Assembly (NCBI GenBank): GCA_946555465.1
Contig: CAMNST010000008.1
Coordinates: forward strand, 1 to 64,000
Source of the DNA: an uncultured Clostridia bacterium
GTDB taxonomy: Bacteria > Bacillota > Clostridia > Oscillospirales > Acutalibacteraceae
DNA: 64,000 nucleotides
Direction of reading: 5' to 3'
Position numbers and translations under genes: made by a program. A model generated the notes under the pieces. That model ran no database searches and was not told the origin of the DNA. It saw nothing but the letters and a program-made list of their open reading frames with translations. Of the stretch, positions 16,380 through 25,107 are shown in pieces (position 1 is the stretch's first letter; each line of letters opens with the position of its first letter).

Positions 16380-18587
16380 TTATTCAAAAAACTTTATCAT
16401 TTCATCTCTTGAAAATCCGCAATTTCTTGCTGCATCATTATTCGGAATAACACGCATAATTTTTCCGCCATACGTTGAAATGAGGAACTGGCAGTCTTTG
16501 CCGTCAATATCTTTTGATCTGATTTCATATTTTTCAGCAAGCGGAACCTGTTTCTGAACATTTGCCTTTTCGGTTAATGCACCTGTCGGACAGAGTTTTA
16601 CGCACAGACCGCAGTTGGTACACTTTGTCTGGTCGAGCGGAAGGGCAAAAGCAGGTGAAACACTGGTTTTGAAACCTCTGCCAAGCAAACCGATCGCACT
16701 TATATCCATAACTTCCTTACAGGAACGAACACACAGCCCGCACAAAATACACTTTGCTGTATTGCGTTCAATAAATGCGTTTTCATCTCTTGTATATTTC
16801 TGAGGCATTTCACCGGCAAAACGGTCAGGCTTAATATCATATCTCTGCGCAACTGACAGAAGTTTGCACTTGAAATATTCACGGCAGCCGCATTCAAGAC
16901 ATCTCTGTGCCTCTTTCTTTGCTTCTTCAACTGTAAGACCGAGCGAAACCTCGTCAAAATTATTTTTACGGACATCTGCATCAAGAACTTCGGCAACTGT
17001 TCTTGGCTGAACTGCTTTACCCGAAACATCAATTCGTTCATCATCTCGTTTACTGATATAAGGAACAGTAAAATCAAGAACTTTGCCATTCAGATAAGCA
17101 TCAACAACCTTGACACATCTGTCTGCCTCACCGATAGCCTCGATAGCGATTGAAGCGCCCTTGTTTGTGGCATCGCCTATGGCAAACACGCCGTCAATAT
17201 CCGTCATAAATGTATCTTCATCTGCAAGAATAGTACCTCTGTCAGTAAGAGCAACCTGAGAAAAATCAGTGGGGTCAAGTTTCTGGCCGATTGCCATAAT
17301 AACACTGTCCAACGGAAGATATTCGGTTTTGCCTTCAACGGCAACAGGGCGGCGTCTGCCCGAAGCATCAGGTTCGCCGAGTTCCATAATCTGAAGGGTC
17401 ATACCGCAAACCTTACCATTTTCGCTGTGAATTTCGGTAGGATTTGTGAGGAACTTATAAATTACACCTTCTTCTTCAGATTCTTTAATTTCGATTTCTT
17501 CGGCAGGCATTTCATTTTTAGTTCTTCTGTAAATTATATAAACTTCTTTTGCACCGAGACGAACTGCCGTTCTGCAGGCATCCATGGCAGTATTACCGCC
17601 GCCGCAGACCGCAACTCTTGTGCCGATATCAACAGGATTTCCCTGAATTACACTTCTTAAAAAGTCAATACCACCGTATACACCCTCGGCATCTTCACCC
17701 TTCACACGCATTGGGCTTGATTTCCACGCACCCGGTGCAAGAATAACGGCATCATTTACGGATTTAAGGTTTTCAAGAGTTATATCCCTGCCGAGTTTTA
17801 CATTGTTGCAAAGGCGTACACCTGTTTTTTCAATGATTGCAATTTCGCTGTCGAGAACCTCTTTCGGAAGACGATACTGCGGAATGCCGTATCTTAACAT
17901 ACCGCCCATTTTTTCCATCATATCAAAAACAGTTACTTCGTGGCCGAGTTTTCTAAGATACATAGCAGCCGTAAGACCGGCAGGTCCGCCGCCCACGATT
18001 GCAACTTTCTTTCCGGTGCTTTCGGAAACTTCGGGAATATAGGAATCACCTTTTAGATCCAAATCGGCTGCAAATGATTTAAGTTGTGCAATATTGACAG
18101 GTTCTTCAACTTTTGCACGTCTGCAAGCCTTTTCGCATGGATGAGGGCATACTCTTCCGATAGATGCAGGAAGCGGAATTTTATTTTTTATAAGTTTGAG
18201 TGCCTCATCAAATTCTCCGTTTGCAATAAGACCTACATAACCCTGACAGTCTGTATTTGCAGGACAAGCCAACTGACAAGGCGCCACACAGTCACCATCA
18301 TGTGCCGACATCAGAAGTTCCATTGCAATTTTTCTTGATTTAACAACTCTTTCACTTTCGGTTTCAATAACCATTCCTTCCTGAACTTTTGCAGAACAGG
18401 AACGCAGAAGTTTGGGAACACCCTCGGCCTCAACTACGCAGAGACCGCACGCACCGTAAACCTCAACTGCTTCATCATAGCAAAGAGTGGGAATATATAT
18501 TCCGTTTTGCTGAGCCGCCTGAAGAATTGTACTTCCTGCCGGAGCAGTAATTTCTTTGCCGTTTATCGTTAATTTAATATTTTCCAT
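16380..18587 (-). CDS. NfnB/GltD-like subunit with [2Fe-2S] and 4Fe-4S domains
   Basis: A 735-residue iron-sulfur flavoprotein. Order: a plant-type [2Fe-2S] domain (C36, C47, C50, C64); a GltD-type N-terminal cysteine-rich helical domain (CQLACP, CPHPCEKAC); an FAD domain (GGGPAGLTAA) and an NAD(P)H domain (CGGGNTAMD); then two ferredoxin-like [4Fe-4S] motifs (CILCGLCVRSC, CTNCGLCVKLCP). It lacks the H-cluster domain of [FeFe]-hydrogenase. With the two upstream NuoF/NuoE-like genes it matches the described NfnABC/StnABC (Bfu-family) transhydrogenases, which couple NADH, NADPH and ferredoxin by electron bifurcation. Assignment is by domain layout, not by alignment. Confidence 0.75.
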   Translation of the reverse strand: MENIKLTINGKEITAPAGSTILQAAQQNGIYIPTLCYDEAVEVYGACGLCVVEAEGVPKLLRSCSAKVQEGMVIETESERVVKSRKIAMELLMSAHDGDCVAPCQLACPANTDCQGYVGLIANGEFDEALKLIKNKIPLPASIGRVCPHPCEKACRRAKVEEPVNIAQLKSFAADLDLKGDSYIPEVSESTGKKVAIVGGGPAGLTAAMYLRKLGHEVTVFDMMEKMGGMLRYGIPQYRLPKEVLDSEIAIIEKTGVRLCNNVKLGRDITLENLKSVNDAVILAPGAWKSSPMRVKGEDAEGVYGGIDFLRSVIQGNPVDIGTRVAVCGGGNTAMDACRTAVRLGAKEVYIIYRRTKNEMPAEEIEIKESEEEGVIYKFLTNPTEIHSENGKVCGMTLQIMELGEPDASGRRRPVAVEGKTEYLPLDSVIMAIGQKLDPTDFSQVALTDRGTILADEDTFMTDIDGVFAIGDATNKGASIAIEAIGEADRCVKVVDAYLNGKVLDFTVPYISKRDDERIDVSGKAVQPRTVAEVLDADVRKNNFDEVSLGLTVEEAKKEAQRCLECGCREYFKCKLLSVAQRYDIKPDRFAGEMPQKYTRDENAFIERNTAKCILCGLCVRSCKEVMDISAIGLLGRGFKTSVSPAFALPLDQTKCTNCGLCVKLCPTGALTEKANVQKQVPLAEKYEIRSKDIDGKDCQFLISTYGGKIMRVIPNNDAARNCGFSRDEMIKFFE

Positions 18588-18599
18588 ATCTGCTCCTCC

Positions 18600-20348
18600 T
18601 TACTTTCTGATTATTGCACCAAATTTGCAGTTGCCGATACATTTGCCGCACTTGATACATTTATCCGTATCAATGCTATGCGGATTTTTAACGCTTCCGC
18701 TGATTGCATTTACAGGGCAGTTTCTTGCACAGAGTGTGCAGCCCTTACATTTATCGGCGATGATTGAATATTCAATAAGACCCGAACATTCTCCTGCCGG
18801 GCAGGTTTTATTTTCAATATGAGCCTCATACTCATCCCTGAAATATTTAATTGTGGTCAATACCGGATTAGGTGCAGTCTGACCGAGACCGCAAAGCGCA
18901 CCGTCTTTAATTGCATAACAGAGTTCTTCAAGCAGTTCAATATCACCGCTCTTGCCTTCACCTTCGGTTATACGTGTTAAAATTTCAAGCATTCTTGTAG
19001 TTCCGATACGGCAGTGAATACATTTTCCGCAACTTTCTTTTGCAGTAAAATCAAGGAAGAATTTTGCCATACCAACCATGCAGGTGCTTTCATCCATAAC
19101 AACCATACCGCCCGAGCCCATAATTGCACCTGTTGCGCCAAGTGCTTTATAATCAATAACGATATCAATGAGTTCTGCCGGAATACATCCGCCTGACGGA
19201 CCGCCCATCTGAACTGCCTTGAATGCCTTGTCACCTTTCATACCCCCGCCGATATCAAAAATAACATCGCGCAGCGTTTTGCCCATAGGTATTTCAACAA
19301 GACCGCTTCTTTTAACTTTACCCGTAACAGCAAATACTTTTGTACCTTTTGAGCCTTCGGTTCCCATAGCGGAAAAAGCCTCACCGCCGTTATTTATAAT
19401 CCATCCGACATTTGCAAAAGTTTCAACATTATTGATATTAGACGGCTTTCTCCAATAGCCGCTCTGTGCCGGGAAAGGGGGTTTGAGCCTTGGCATTCCT
19501 CTGTGACCTTCAAGTGATTCAATAAGTGCTGTTTCTTCGCCGCATACAAATGCGCCTGCACCTGCTTTTATAGTCATATGACAGGAAAAATCCGTACCAA
19601 AAATGTTATCTCCGAGATAGCCTGCATCTTCAGCCTGTCTGATTGCACGCTCAAGACGTTTGATTGCAAGAGGATATTCGGCTCTGACATAAACCACCGC
19701 ATTTTTTGCTCCGATTGCATATGCACCGATAAGCATACCTTCAATAAGATTATGCGGGTCAGACTCTATAACCGCTCTGTCCATAAATGCACCGGGGTCA
19801 CCCTCATCGGCATTACAGATAAGATATTTTTCTTCACCCTCGCTCTGACGCGCGGCATTCCACTTAAACCATGTCGGGAAACCTGCTCCGCCTCTGCCGG
19901 CAAGCCCCGAAACTTTGATAACTTCAATAACTTCTTCGGGTGTCATTTCACAAACTGCTTTTTTAAGAGCAGAATAACCGTCAGCGCTTACAAATTCATC
20001 CAGTTCCTCAGGATTGATAATACCGCATCTTCTCAAAGCAATTCTTGTTTGCTTGGTTAAAAATTCTTTATCTTCATCTGAAACCAGCAAATCACTTATA
20101 ACGGACTCATCACCGTTTTTTGCATACTCAGCAATTTTTGCAGCATCTGCCTCAGTTACACGCACAAGTCTTTTAACTTCTTTGCCGTCTTCATAAATAT
20201 CTACGATTGGCTCAAGATAGCACATACCTATGCATCCTGCGATTGTTAAAACAGCACCGTTTAAATCTTCTTTTAAAAGTGCCTGTCTTACCTTTTCTGC
20301 TCCCGCTGCAATACCGCAGGAACCTTCTCCTACAACAATTTTCATCAT
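18600..20348 (-). CDS. NuoF-like NADH-binding subunit (Bfu/HydB type)
   Basis: A 582-residue diaphorase subunit. An N-terminal thioredoxin-like [2Fe-2S] domain (GSCGIAAGA, AGCIGMC) is followed by the NuoF core with GRGGAGFPT, ICNADEGDPGAF and GAGAFVCGEETAL for FMN and NADH, and the N3-type [4Fe-4S] site ESCGKCIHC. The C-terminus adds two [4Fe-4S] motifs (CKGCTLCARNCP, CIKCGKCIGNC). This extended form is typical of HydB/NfnB-type subunits of electron-bifurcating complexes rather than of complex I. Its start overlaps the NuoE-like stop by 4 nt; GGGAGG precedes it. Confidence 0.85.
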   Translation of the reverse strand: MMKIVVGEGSCGIAAGAEKVRQALLKEDLNGAVLTIAGCIGMCYLEPIVDIYEDGKEVKRLVRVTEADAAKIAEYAKNGDESVISDLLVSDEDKEFLTKQTRIALRRCGIINPEELDEFVSADGYSALKKAVCEMTPEEVIEVIKVSGLAGRGGAGFPTWFKWNAARQSEGEEKYLICNADEGDPGAFMDRAVIESDPHNLIEGMLIGAYAIGAKNAVVYVRAEYPLAIKRLERAIRQAEDAGYLGDNIFGTDFSCHMTIKAGAGAFVCGEETALIESLEGHRGMPRLKPPFPAQSGYWRKPSNINNVETFANVGWIINNGGEAFSAMGTEGSKGTKVFAVTGKVKRSGLVEIPMGKTLRDVIFDIGGGMKGDKAFKAVQMGGPSGGCIPAELIDIVIDYKALGATGAIMGSGGMVVMDESTCMVGMAKFFLDFTAKESCGKCIHCRIGTTRMLEILTRITEGEGKSGDIELLEELCYAIKDGALCGLGQTAPNPVLTTIKYFRDEYEAHIENKTCPAGECSGLIEYSIIADKCKGCTLCARNCPVNAISGSVKNPHSIDTDKCIKCGKCIGNCKFGAIIRK

Positions 20349-20818
20349 TCTGCCTCCCTTAACTCTTTCAGTATCTTCTTTGTCTTTTCCGGAGTGAGAG
20401 AACCATATGTATCATCATTAATCATCATAACCGGTGAAAGCGAACAACAGCCGAGACAGGCAACGCATTTAAGCGAAAAAAGTCCGTCTTCCGTAGTTTC
20501 GCCGTCGTCAATGTTAAGTTCATCTTTAATTGTCTGCAAAATCAGTTCACTCGAGTTTACATGGCAGGCAGTTCCCTGACAGAGCATAATAAGATATTTG
20601 CCCACAGGAGTAAGGCGAAACTGGGTATAGAATGTTGCCACACCCATAATTTCACTTTCGGCAATGCCTGTTTTTTCACTGATAAGTTCAATAGCCGCTT
20701 TTGGCAGATAGCCATAAACATCCTGCGTTTTCTGCAATATTGTAATAAGTGAGCCTTTAACACTTCCGTATTCTTTTAAAATCGGCTCAATAAGATTAAG
20801 GTCGATTTTGTTTTCCAT
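20345..20818 (-). CDS. NuoE-like [2Fe-2S] subunit (HydC type)
   Basis: A 157-residue thioredoxin-fold protein with one [2Fe-2S] cluster. Ligands match the NuoE spacing: C80, C85, C121 and C125 (CQGTAC and CLGCC), with an extra Cys124. The start at 20818 is 6 nt after GAGGTG; an upstream in-frame ATG at 20854 has no good site. It is the first gene of the operon nuoE-nuoF-nfnB-like-hypB-hypA and is ATGA-coupled to the NuoF-like gene. In bifurcating hydrogenases and transhydrogenases this subunit sits beside the NADH-binding subunit. Confidence 0.87.
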   Translation of the reverse strand: MENKIDLNLIEPILKEYGSVKGSLITILQKTQDVYGYLPKAAIELISEKTGIAESEIMGVATFYTQFRLTPVGKYLIMLCQGTACHVNSSELILQTIKDELNIDDGETTEDGLFSLKCVACLGCCSLSPVMMINDDTYGSLTPEKTKKILKELREAE

Positions 20819-20883
20819 AAAAGGCACCTCAACTTTCTTTATAGTTAAATTCACAATTATATAAATAATATATAATTTTATAT

Positions 20884-20912
20884 ATAATACAAAATAAATG
20901 TCGATTTTTCAA
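20884..20912 (-). promoter_or_regulatory. Sigma-A promoter of the NuoE/F-hypBA operon
   Basis: On the minus strand TTGAAA (20912-20907), a 17-nt spacer and TATTAT (20889-20884) lie about 65 nt before the NuoE-like start. No obvious Rex-type palindrome was noticed next to it. Confidence 0.6.
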
Positions 20913-20930
20913 TAGAAGATTAATGAAATT

Positions 20931-21746
20931 TTACAACGCATATTTTTCCACTGCTGCCGCAAGGCCGTCTTCCGCATTTGACAGAGTAACAAACTTTGCC
21001 GATTTTTTGCATTCTTCAGTTGCATTTTCCATTGCAAAAGAATATTTGGCAAACTCAAGCATAGGGCAGTCATTGCCTGCATCGCCGAATGCCATAACCT
21101 CGTCTGAGGTAATTTTCATATTGGCGCATATGCCTGCAACCGCACTGCCTTTATCGGCATCTATAACCGTTGCTTCCAGCCCGCCCTTAAAACTTGATGC
21201 AACGGATAAATGATATGACAAAAATTTCTCTTTAAATTCGTCATAATCTTCATCTTTAACCGTATAAAGCGTGATTTTTTCAACTCCGTCACCGTTAAGA
21301 TATTCTGCAAGATCAAAATGACCGTTCATGGATTTCATAACTTCCGAAACAAATTCGCCCGGAAAATCCATATTCGCAAAATATTTTTCAATCCCAAACT
21401 GATAATGACTTTCGCCGTTATAGGAAACATCAAAATAAACTTCCCGGTCAAGAAAATATTCAATCAACTCGGAAATTGTTTTGCCGTCAATAAGGCTTGA
21501 ATGAATTATTTCATTGCTGTTTCGGTCAAAAACACATGCACCGTTTGAATAAATTATATAATCAACAAAAGGAATCTGATTAACAACATCACCTATAATG
21601 CACATCGGCCTGCCCGTTGAAATGGCAATTTTTATTCCCTTATCATGTGCCGCTTTCAAAGTGTTGATCGTTCTTTCGGTAATTGTCAGATGATCCGGAG
21701 ACATCAGTGTTCCGTCAAGATCGGTAGCAATTAATTTTATTATCAT
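20931..21746 (-). CDS. Cof-type HAD-superfamily sugar/nucleotide phosphatase
   Basis: A 271-residue cytoplasmic HAD hydrolase of class IIB (Cof family). The nucleophile motif ATDLDGTL carries D9 and D11, STGRP is motif II, and GDAGNDCPMLEFA is the metal-binding motif IV. Such enzymes dephosphorylate sugar phosphates, pyridoxal phosphate or flavin precursors; the substrate cannot be read from sequence. ATG at 21746 is preferred (AAGG 8-9 nt upstream) over a GTG two codons earlier. It stands alone between the hydrogenase-like operon and the transglutaminase-like gene. Confidence 0.85.
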   Translation of the reverse strand: MIIKLIATDLDGTLMSPDHLTITERTINTLKAAHDKGIKIAISTGRPMCIIGDVVNQIPFVDYIIYSNGACVFDRNSNEIIHSSLIDGKTISELIEYFLDREVYFDVSYNGESHYQFGIEKYFANMDFPGEFVSEVMKSMNGHFDLAEYLNGDGVEKITLYTVKDEDYDEFKEKFLSYHLSVASSFKGGLEATVIDADKGSAVAGICANMKITSDEVMAFGDAGNDCPMLEFAKYSFAMENATEECKKSAKFVTLSNAEDGLAAAVEKYAL

Positions 21747-21920
21747 AATCACATCCTTCTATTTTGATAAAGATTACTGTTTCTATATAGTAATCATAGT
21801 AATTGTATCATAAACAGATAAAATAATCTATAACATATAAAAATATAATAATTTAAAATTCTGCCATTTTTTCATAAATATGTGGTAAAATATAAAGAGA
21901 ACATTGTTAGGAGCGTTATT

Positions 21921-23102
21921 TTGAAAAAATTTTTATCATTTATACTTGTAATTGCAATCGTTATTGCAGGGGTATACTTTTATAATAATTATACCGGCAA
22001 TCCCGTTGGAGAATATTTATCAATGCAAGATAAAAGTATTACAACAACGGTTGCTGATTCTCAGGCAGAAAAAGCAGAAAAAGATGTTGAACTTCTGATA
22101 AAAAACACCCTTGATGATGAAGAAAAGCAATTATATGACACAATTTATTCAGGGCTTTCAACACTCGATAAATCAATTAATATCGGACTTAATACAGACG
22201 TAAATGATGCTTTTCACATTCTTCGCCTGATAACATGTGACCACCCTGAACTTTTCTGGGTAACAGGCAACTGCAGTTACAGTGCAGGCAGAATAATGCC
22301 TGAATACTATTATTCTAAAGAAGAAGCAGAAATAATCAGCAAAGAAATATCAGAAACGGCCGAAGATATTTACAAAAGAATAAATCCCCAAGGTGATGAC
22401 TACAGCAAATCGCTTGCAATATTTGATTATATTACACTGAATACATCTTATGACCATAATGCCGTTCAAAATCTTAATGAAAACCATACGGCAACAACAA
22501 TAGAAGGTGTTTTTCTTAACGGCAAAGCCGTATGTTCCGGCTACGCAAAAGCATATCAGTATCTTCTTATGATGAGTTCAATAAGTTCGGCCTATATTAC
22601 GGGAACAGCCGATACGCCAACCGAAAGCGGCAGCCACGCATGGACTGTTCAGAAAAATGACGGTGAATTTTATCACACCGATATAACATGGGCAGACAGT
22701 TATGAAAACAGTACCCAAAACGATTTTGTAAGCCACACATATTTCTGCATCACCGAAGAAGAAATTTTAAAGACGCATAAAATAGACAGTGACATACCTC
22801 ATTTTATATGTACCGAAACAAAAGACAACTACTTCAACCGTCAATCGTTATGCTTTGAAAATTACAGCCAGAGCGATATAAGAACTGCAGTAAAAAACAA
22901 TTATAAAACCTGCAAAGGGCTTGAATTAAAATTTAAAAACAAAAGTGCCTTTGACGAGGCAAAAACAGATTTAATTGATAATTCAAACATATATATTATT
23001 TTGAAATCAGTTGACTCGTTCTCAAAAACGATAAACAGCAATCAGATAAGTTACAATTTTGACGATACACACAATATAATAATGATTATTTTTTCAAAAT
23101 AA
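21921..23102 (+). CDS. Membrane-anchored transglutaminase-like protein
   Basis: A 393-residue exported protein with a TTG start: GGAG lies 7 nt upstream, and the result is a classic MKKF-type signal anchor (residues about 4-22). An earlier in-frame ATG at 21882 lies in promoter-like sequence. The extracellular part contains a transglutaminase/protease-like core with the triad C205 (AVCSGYA), H239 (SHAWT) and D254 (HTDITWAD). These surface enzymes are proteases or cross-linking enzymes of unknown substrate. The C-terminal about 80 residues are a separate, unrecognised domain. Confidence 0.75.
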   Translation: MKKFLSFILVIAIVIAGVYFYNNYTGNPVGEYLSMQDKSITTTVADSQAEKAEKDVELLIKNTLDDEEKQLYDTIYSGLSTLDKSINIGLNTDVNDAFHILRLITCDHPELFWVTGNCSYSAGRIMPEYYYSKEEAEIISKEISETAEDIYKRINPQGDDYSKSLAIFDYITLNTSYDHNAVQNLNENHTATTIEGVFLNGKAVCSGYAKAYQYLLMMSSISSAYITGTADTPTESGSHAWTVQKNDGEFYHTDITWADSYENSTQNDFVSHTYFCITEEEILKTHKIDSDIPHFICTETKDNYFNRQSLCFENYSQSDIRTAVKNNYKTCKGLELKFKNKSAFDEAKTDLIDNSNIYIILKSVDSFSKTINSNQISYNFDDTHNIIMIIFSK

Positions 23103-23118
23103 TTATATGACAAATAAG

Positions 23119-23155
23119 AAAAGAGTCAGCACCTGTCGGCGCTAACTCTTTTTTG
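23119..23155. terminator. Bidirectional intrinsic terminator
   Basis: AAAGAGTCAGCACC and GGCGCTAACTCTTT pair around a TGTC loop with T tracts on both strands. It ends both the transglutaminase-like gene (plus) and pckG (minus). Confidence 0.85.
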
Positions 23156-23164
23156 TGCTTTCCA

Positions 23165-24946
23165 TTACTTTTCAAGGTTTGCCTTAACTTCTGCAAGTTT
23201 AGCAGCGAGTTCTTCAGGAAGTGTATCGCCGAACTTAGCATAAAGTTCATCAACACCCTTGAGTTCTTCTTCCCATGCAGCCTTGTCAACATCAAGAATC
23301 TTATCAAGTTCATCTTCTGTCATATCAAGACCTTCAAGATTGATATCTTTAGCATATGGAAGATAGCCGATTGCTGTATCTTGAGCGTCAACCTTACCAT
23401 CGCAGCGGTCAATAATCCAATCAAGAACACGAAGGTTATCGCCGAAACCGGGCCACAGGAAGTTGCCTTCGTCATCTTTACGGAACCAGTTAACATTGAA
23501 AATCTTGGGAGCCTTTTCAGGATCAAGTGTTTCACCGATTTCAATCCAGTGCTTCCAGTAGTCACCCATATTGTAACCGCAGAAAGGAAGCATAGCCATT
23601 GGGTCACGACGAACAACACCAACTGCACCTGTTGCAGCAGCAGTTGTTTCAGAACCCATGATTGAACCAACGAATACACCGTGATTCCAGTCTTTTGACT
23701 GATAAACAAGCGGAGTGAGTTTTGCTCTTCTGCCGCCGAATACGATTGCAGAAATCGGAACACCCTGTGGATTTTCAAATTCTGAAGAAATACATGGGCA
23801 GTTTACTGCAGGAGCAGTAAATCTTGAGTTTGGATGAGCACCCTTCTCGTCGCTTTCAGCACCGTTCCAAGGATTGCCCTTCCAGTCAATAGCGTTTGTA
23901 GGAGGATTCTTGTCGAGACCTTCCCACCAAACTGTGTTATTATCAAGGTTGTGGCAAACATTTGTAAAGATGGTTCCCTGCATTGTTGATTTAAGAGCGT
24001 TCGGGTTAGACTTCATATTTGTACCCGGAGCAACACCGAAGAAACCGTTTTCAGGGTTAATAGCATAAAGACGTCCGTCAGGACCTTTTCTTATCCATGA
24101 AATATCGTCACCTACGCACCAAACTTTGTAGCCCTTTGCCTGATATCCTTCCGGCGGAATGAGCATTGCAAGGTTTGTTTTACCGCATGCAGACGGGAAT
24201 GCAGCACAGATATACTTAACTTCTCCGTCCGGCTTCTGGAGACCGAGGATAAGCATATGTTCTGCCTGCCAGCCTTCATTTTTGCCAAGGTAAGATGCTA
24301 TACGGAGAGCGAAACATTTCTTACCGAGAAGTACGTTTCCGCCGTAAGCAGAATTAACAGAAATAATTGTGTTATCTTCAGGGAACTGGCAAATCCATCT
24401 CTTTTCAGGATCAACATCACATTTGCAGTGCATACCGCGTACCCAGTCATCTGAATCGCCGAGTGCATCAAGAACTGCTTTGCCGACTCTTGTCATAATG
24501 TTCATATTAAGAACAACGTAGATTGAGTCTGTGATTTCGATACCGATTTTTGAGAAAGGTGAACCAACAGGACCCATTGAATAAGGGATAATGTACATCG
24601 TTCTGCCTTCATAGGAACCTGCTGCAATGTCATAAAGCATTTTATAGCATTCCTGAGGATCCATCCAGTGGTTTGTAGGACCGGCATCTTTTTCGTTCTT
24701 TGAGCAGATAAGTGTTCTGTCCTCAACACGGGCAACGTCATTCTCTGCTGTTCTGTGAAGATAACAGTCAGGAAGAAGTTCTTCATTAAGTTTAATCATT
24801 TCGCCAGTTTCAACGGCTTCTGCCTTAAGAGCGTCAATCTGCTCTTTTGAACCGTCAATCCAAACAATTTCTGATGGCTTGAGAAGTTCAACCTTTTCAT
24901 CAAGCCATGCAAGTAATGACTTGTTTGAAGTAAGATTTGTTTCCAT
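23165..24946 (-). CDS. pckG: Phosphoenolpyruvate carboxykinase, GTP-dependent
   Basis: A 593-residue enzyme that interconverts oxaloacetate + GTP and PEP + GDP + CO2. It is of the GTP type: the kinase loop reads FPSACGKTN with the reactive Cys, preceded by NSAYGGN, with HWMDP and YIIPYSMGP near the N-terminus. Length matches the family. In anaerobic gut Clostridia it may run in the carboxylating direction, feeding oxaloacetate to succinate or aspartate (inference). AAGGAG stands 8 nt before the ATG. The leader carries a perfect inverted repeat at 24992-25010, suggesting dedicated control. Confidence 0.95.
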   Translation of the reverse strand: METNLTSNKSLLAWLDEKVELLKPSEIVWIDGSKEQIDALKAEAVETGEMIKLNEELLPDCYLHRTAENDVARVEDRTLICSKNEKDAGPTNHWMDPQECYKMLYDIAAGSYEGRTMYIIPYSMGPVGSPFSKIGIEITDSIYVVLNMNIMTRVGKAVLDALGDSDDWVRGMHCKCDVDPEKRWICQFPEDNTIISVNSAYGGNVLLGKKCFALRIASYLGKNEGWQAEHMLILGLQKPDGEVKYICAAFPSACGKTNLAMLIPPEGYQAKGYKVWCVGDDISWIRKGPDGRLYAINPENGFFGVAPGTNMKSNPNALKSTMQGTIFTNVCHNLDNNTVWWEGLDKNPPTNAIDWKGNPWNGAESDEKGAHPNSRFTAPAVNCPCISSEFENPQGVPISAIVFGGRRAKLTPLVYQSKDWNHGVFVGSIMGSETTAAATGAVGVVRRDPMAMLPFCGYNMGDYWKHWIEIGETLDPEKAPKIFNVNWFRKDDEGNFLWPGFGDNLRVLDWIIDRCDGKVDAQDTAIGYLPYAKDINLEGLDMTEDELDKILDVDKAAWEEELKGVDELYAKFGDTLPEELAAKLAEVKANLEK

Positions 24947-24991
24947 AAGGTATTCTCCTTTTTAAAATAGTTTGTAATATATGAAACTTTC

Positions 24992-25010
24992 AGGTCAATA
25001 AATTTGACCT
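24992..25010. promoter_or_regulatory. Inverted repeat in the pckG leader
   Basis: AGGTCAA (24992-24998), TAAAT and TTGACCT (25004-25010) form a perfect 7-bp inverted repeat, located about +14 to +32 relative to the inferred pckG start. It fits a repressor operator; a weak RNA hairpin is the alternative. No regulator gene is adjacent. Confidence 0.5.
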
Positions 25011-25030
25011 TTCAGTTTTTACCCACGATA

Positions 25031-25059
25031 ATTATAAGCAAATATTGTTAAAAATTCAA
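25031..25059 (-). promoter_or_regulatory. Sigma-A promoter of pckG
   Basis: On the minus strand TTGAAT (25059-25054), a 17-nt spacer and TATAAT (25036-25031) give a transcription start near 25024 and a leader of about 78 nt. Confidence 0.65.
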
Positions 25060-25107
25060 TAGAATGGTCTAAAATTCATTAAAATGTAACAATAAATATT
25101 AATAAGA

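Noticed and set aside
16380-18587. Catalytic subunit of an [FeFe]-hydrogenase (HydA)
   Set aside because: The N-terminal [2Fe-2S] and ferredoxin motifs are similar, but the protein has GltD-like FAD/NADPH domains and no H-cluster cysteine motifs.
19578-20060. Plus-strand 160-codon open frame inside the NuoF-like gene
   Set aside because: Antisense shadow of a clear coding region; the composition is that of a reverse-complemented gene.
15363-20854. A complete [NiFe]-hydrogenase operon
   Set aside because: hypA and hypB are present, but no large or small hydrogenase subunit or hypCDEF genes are in the window.
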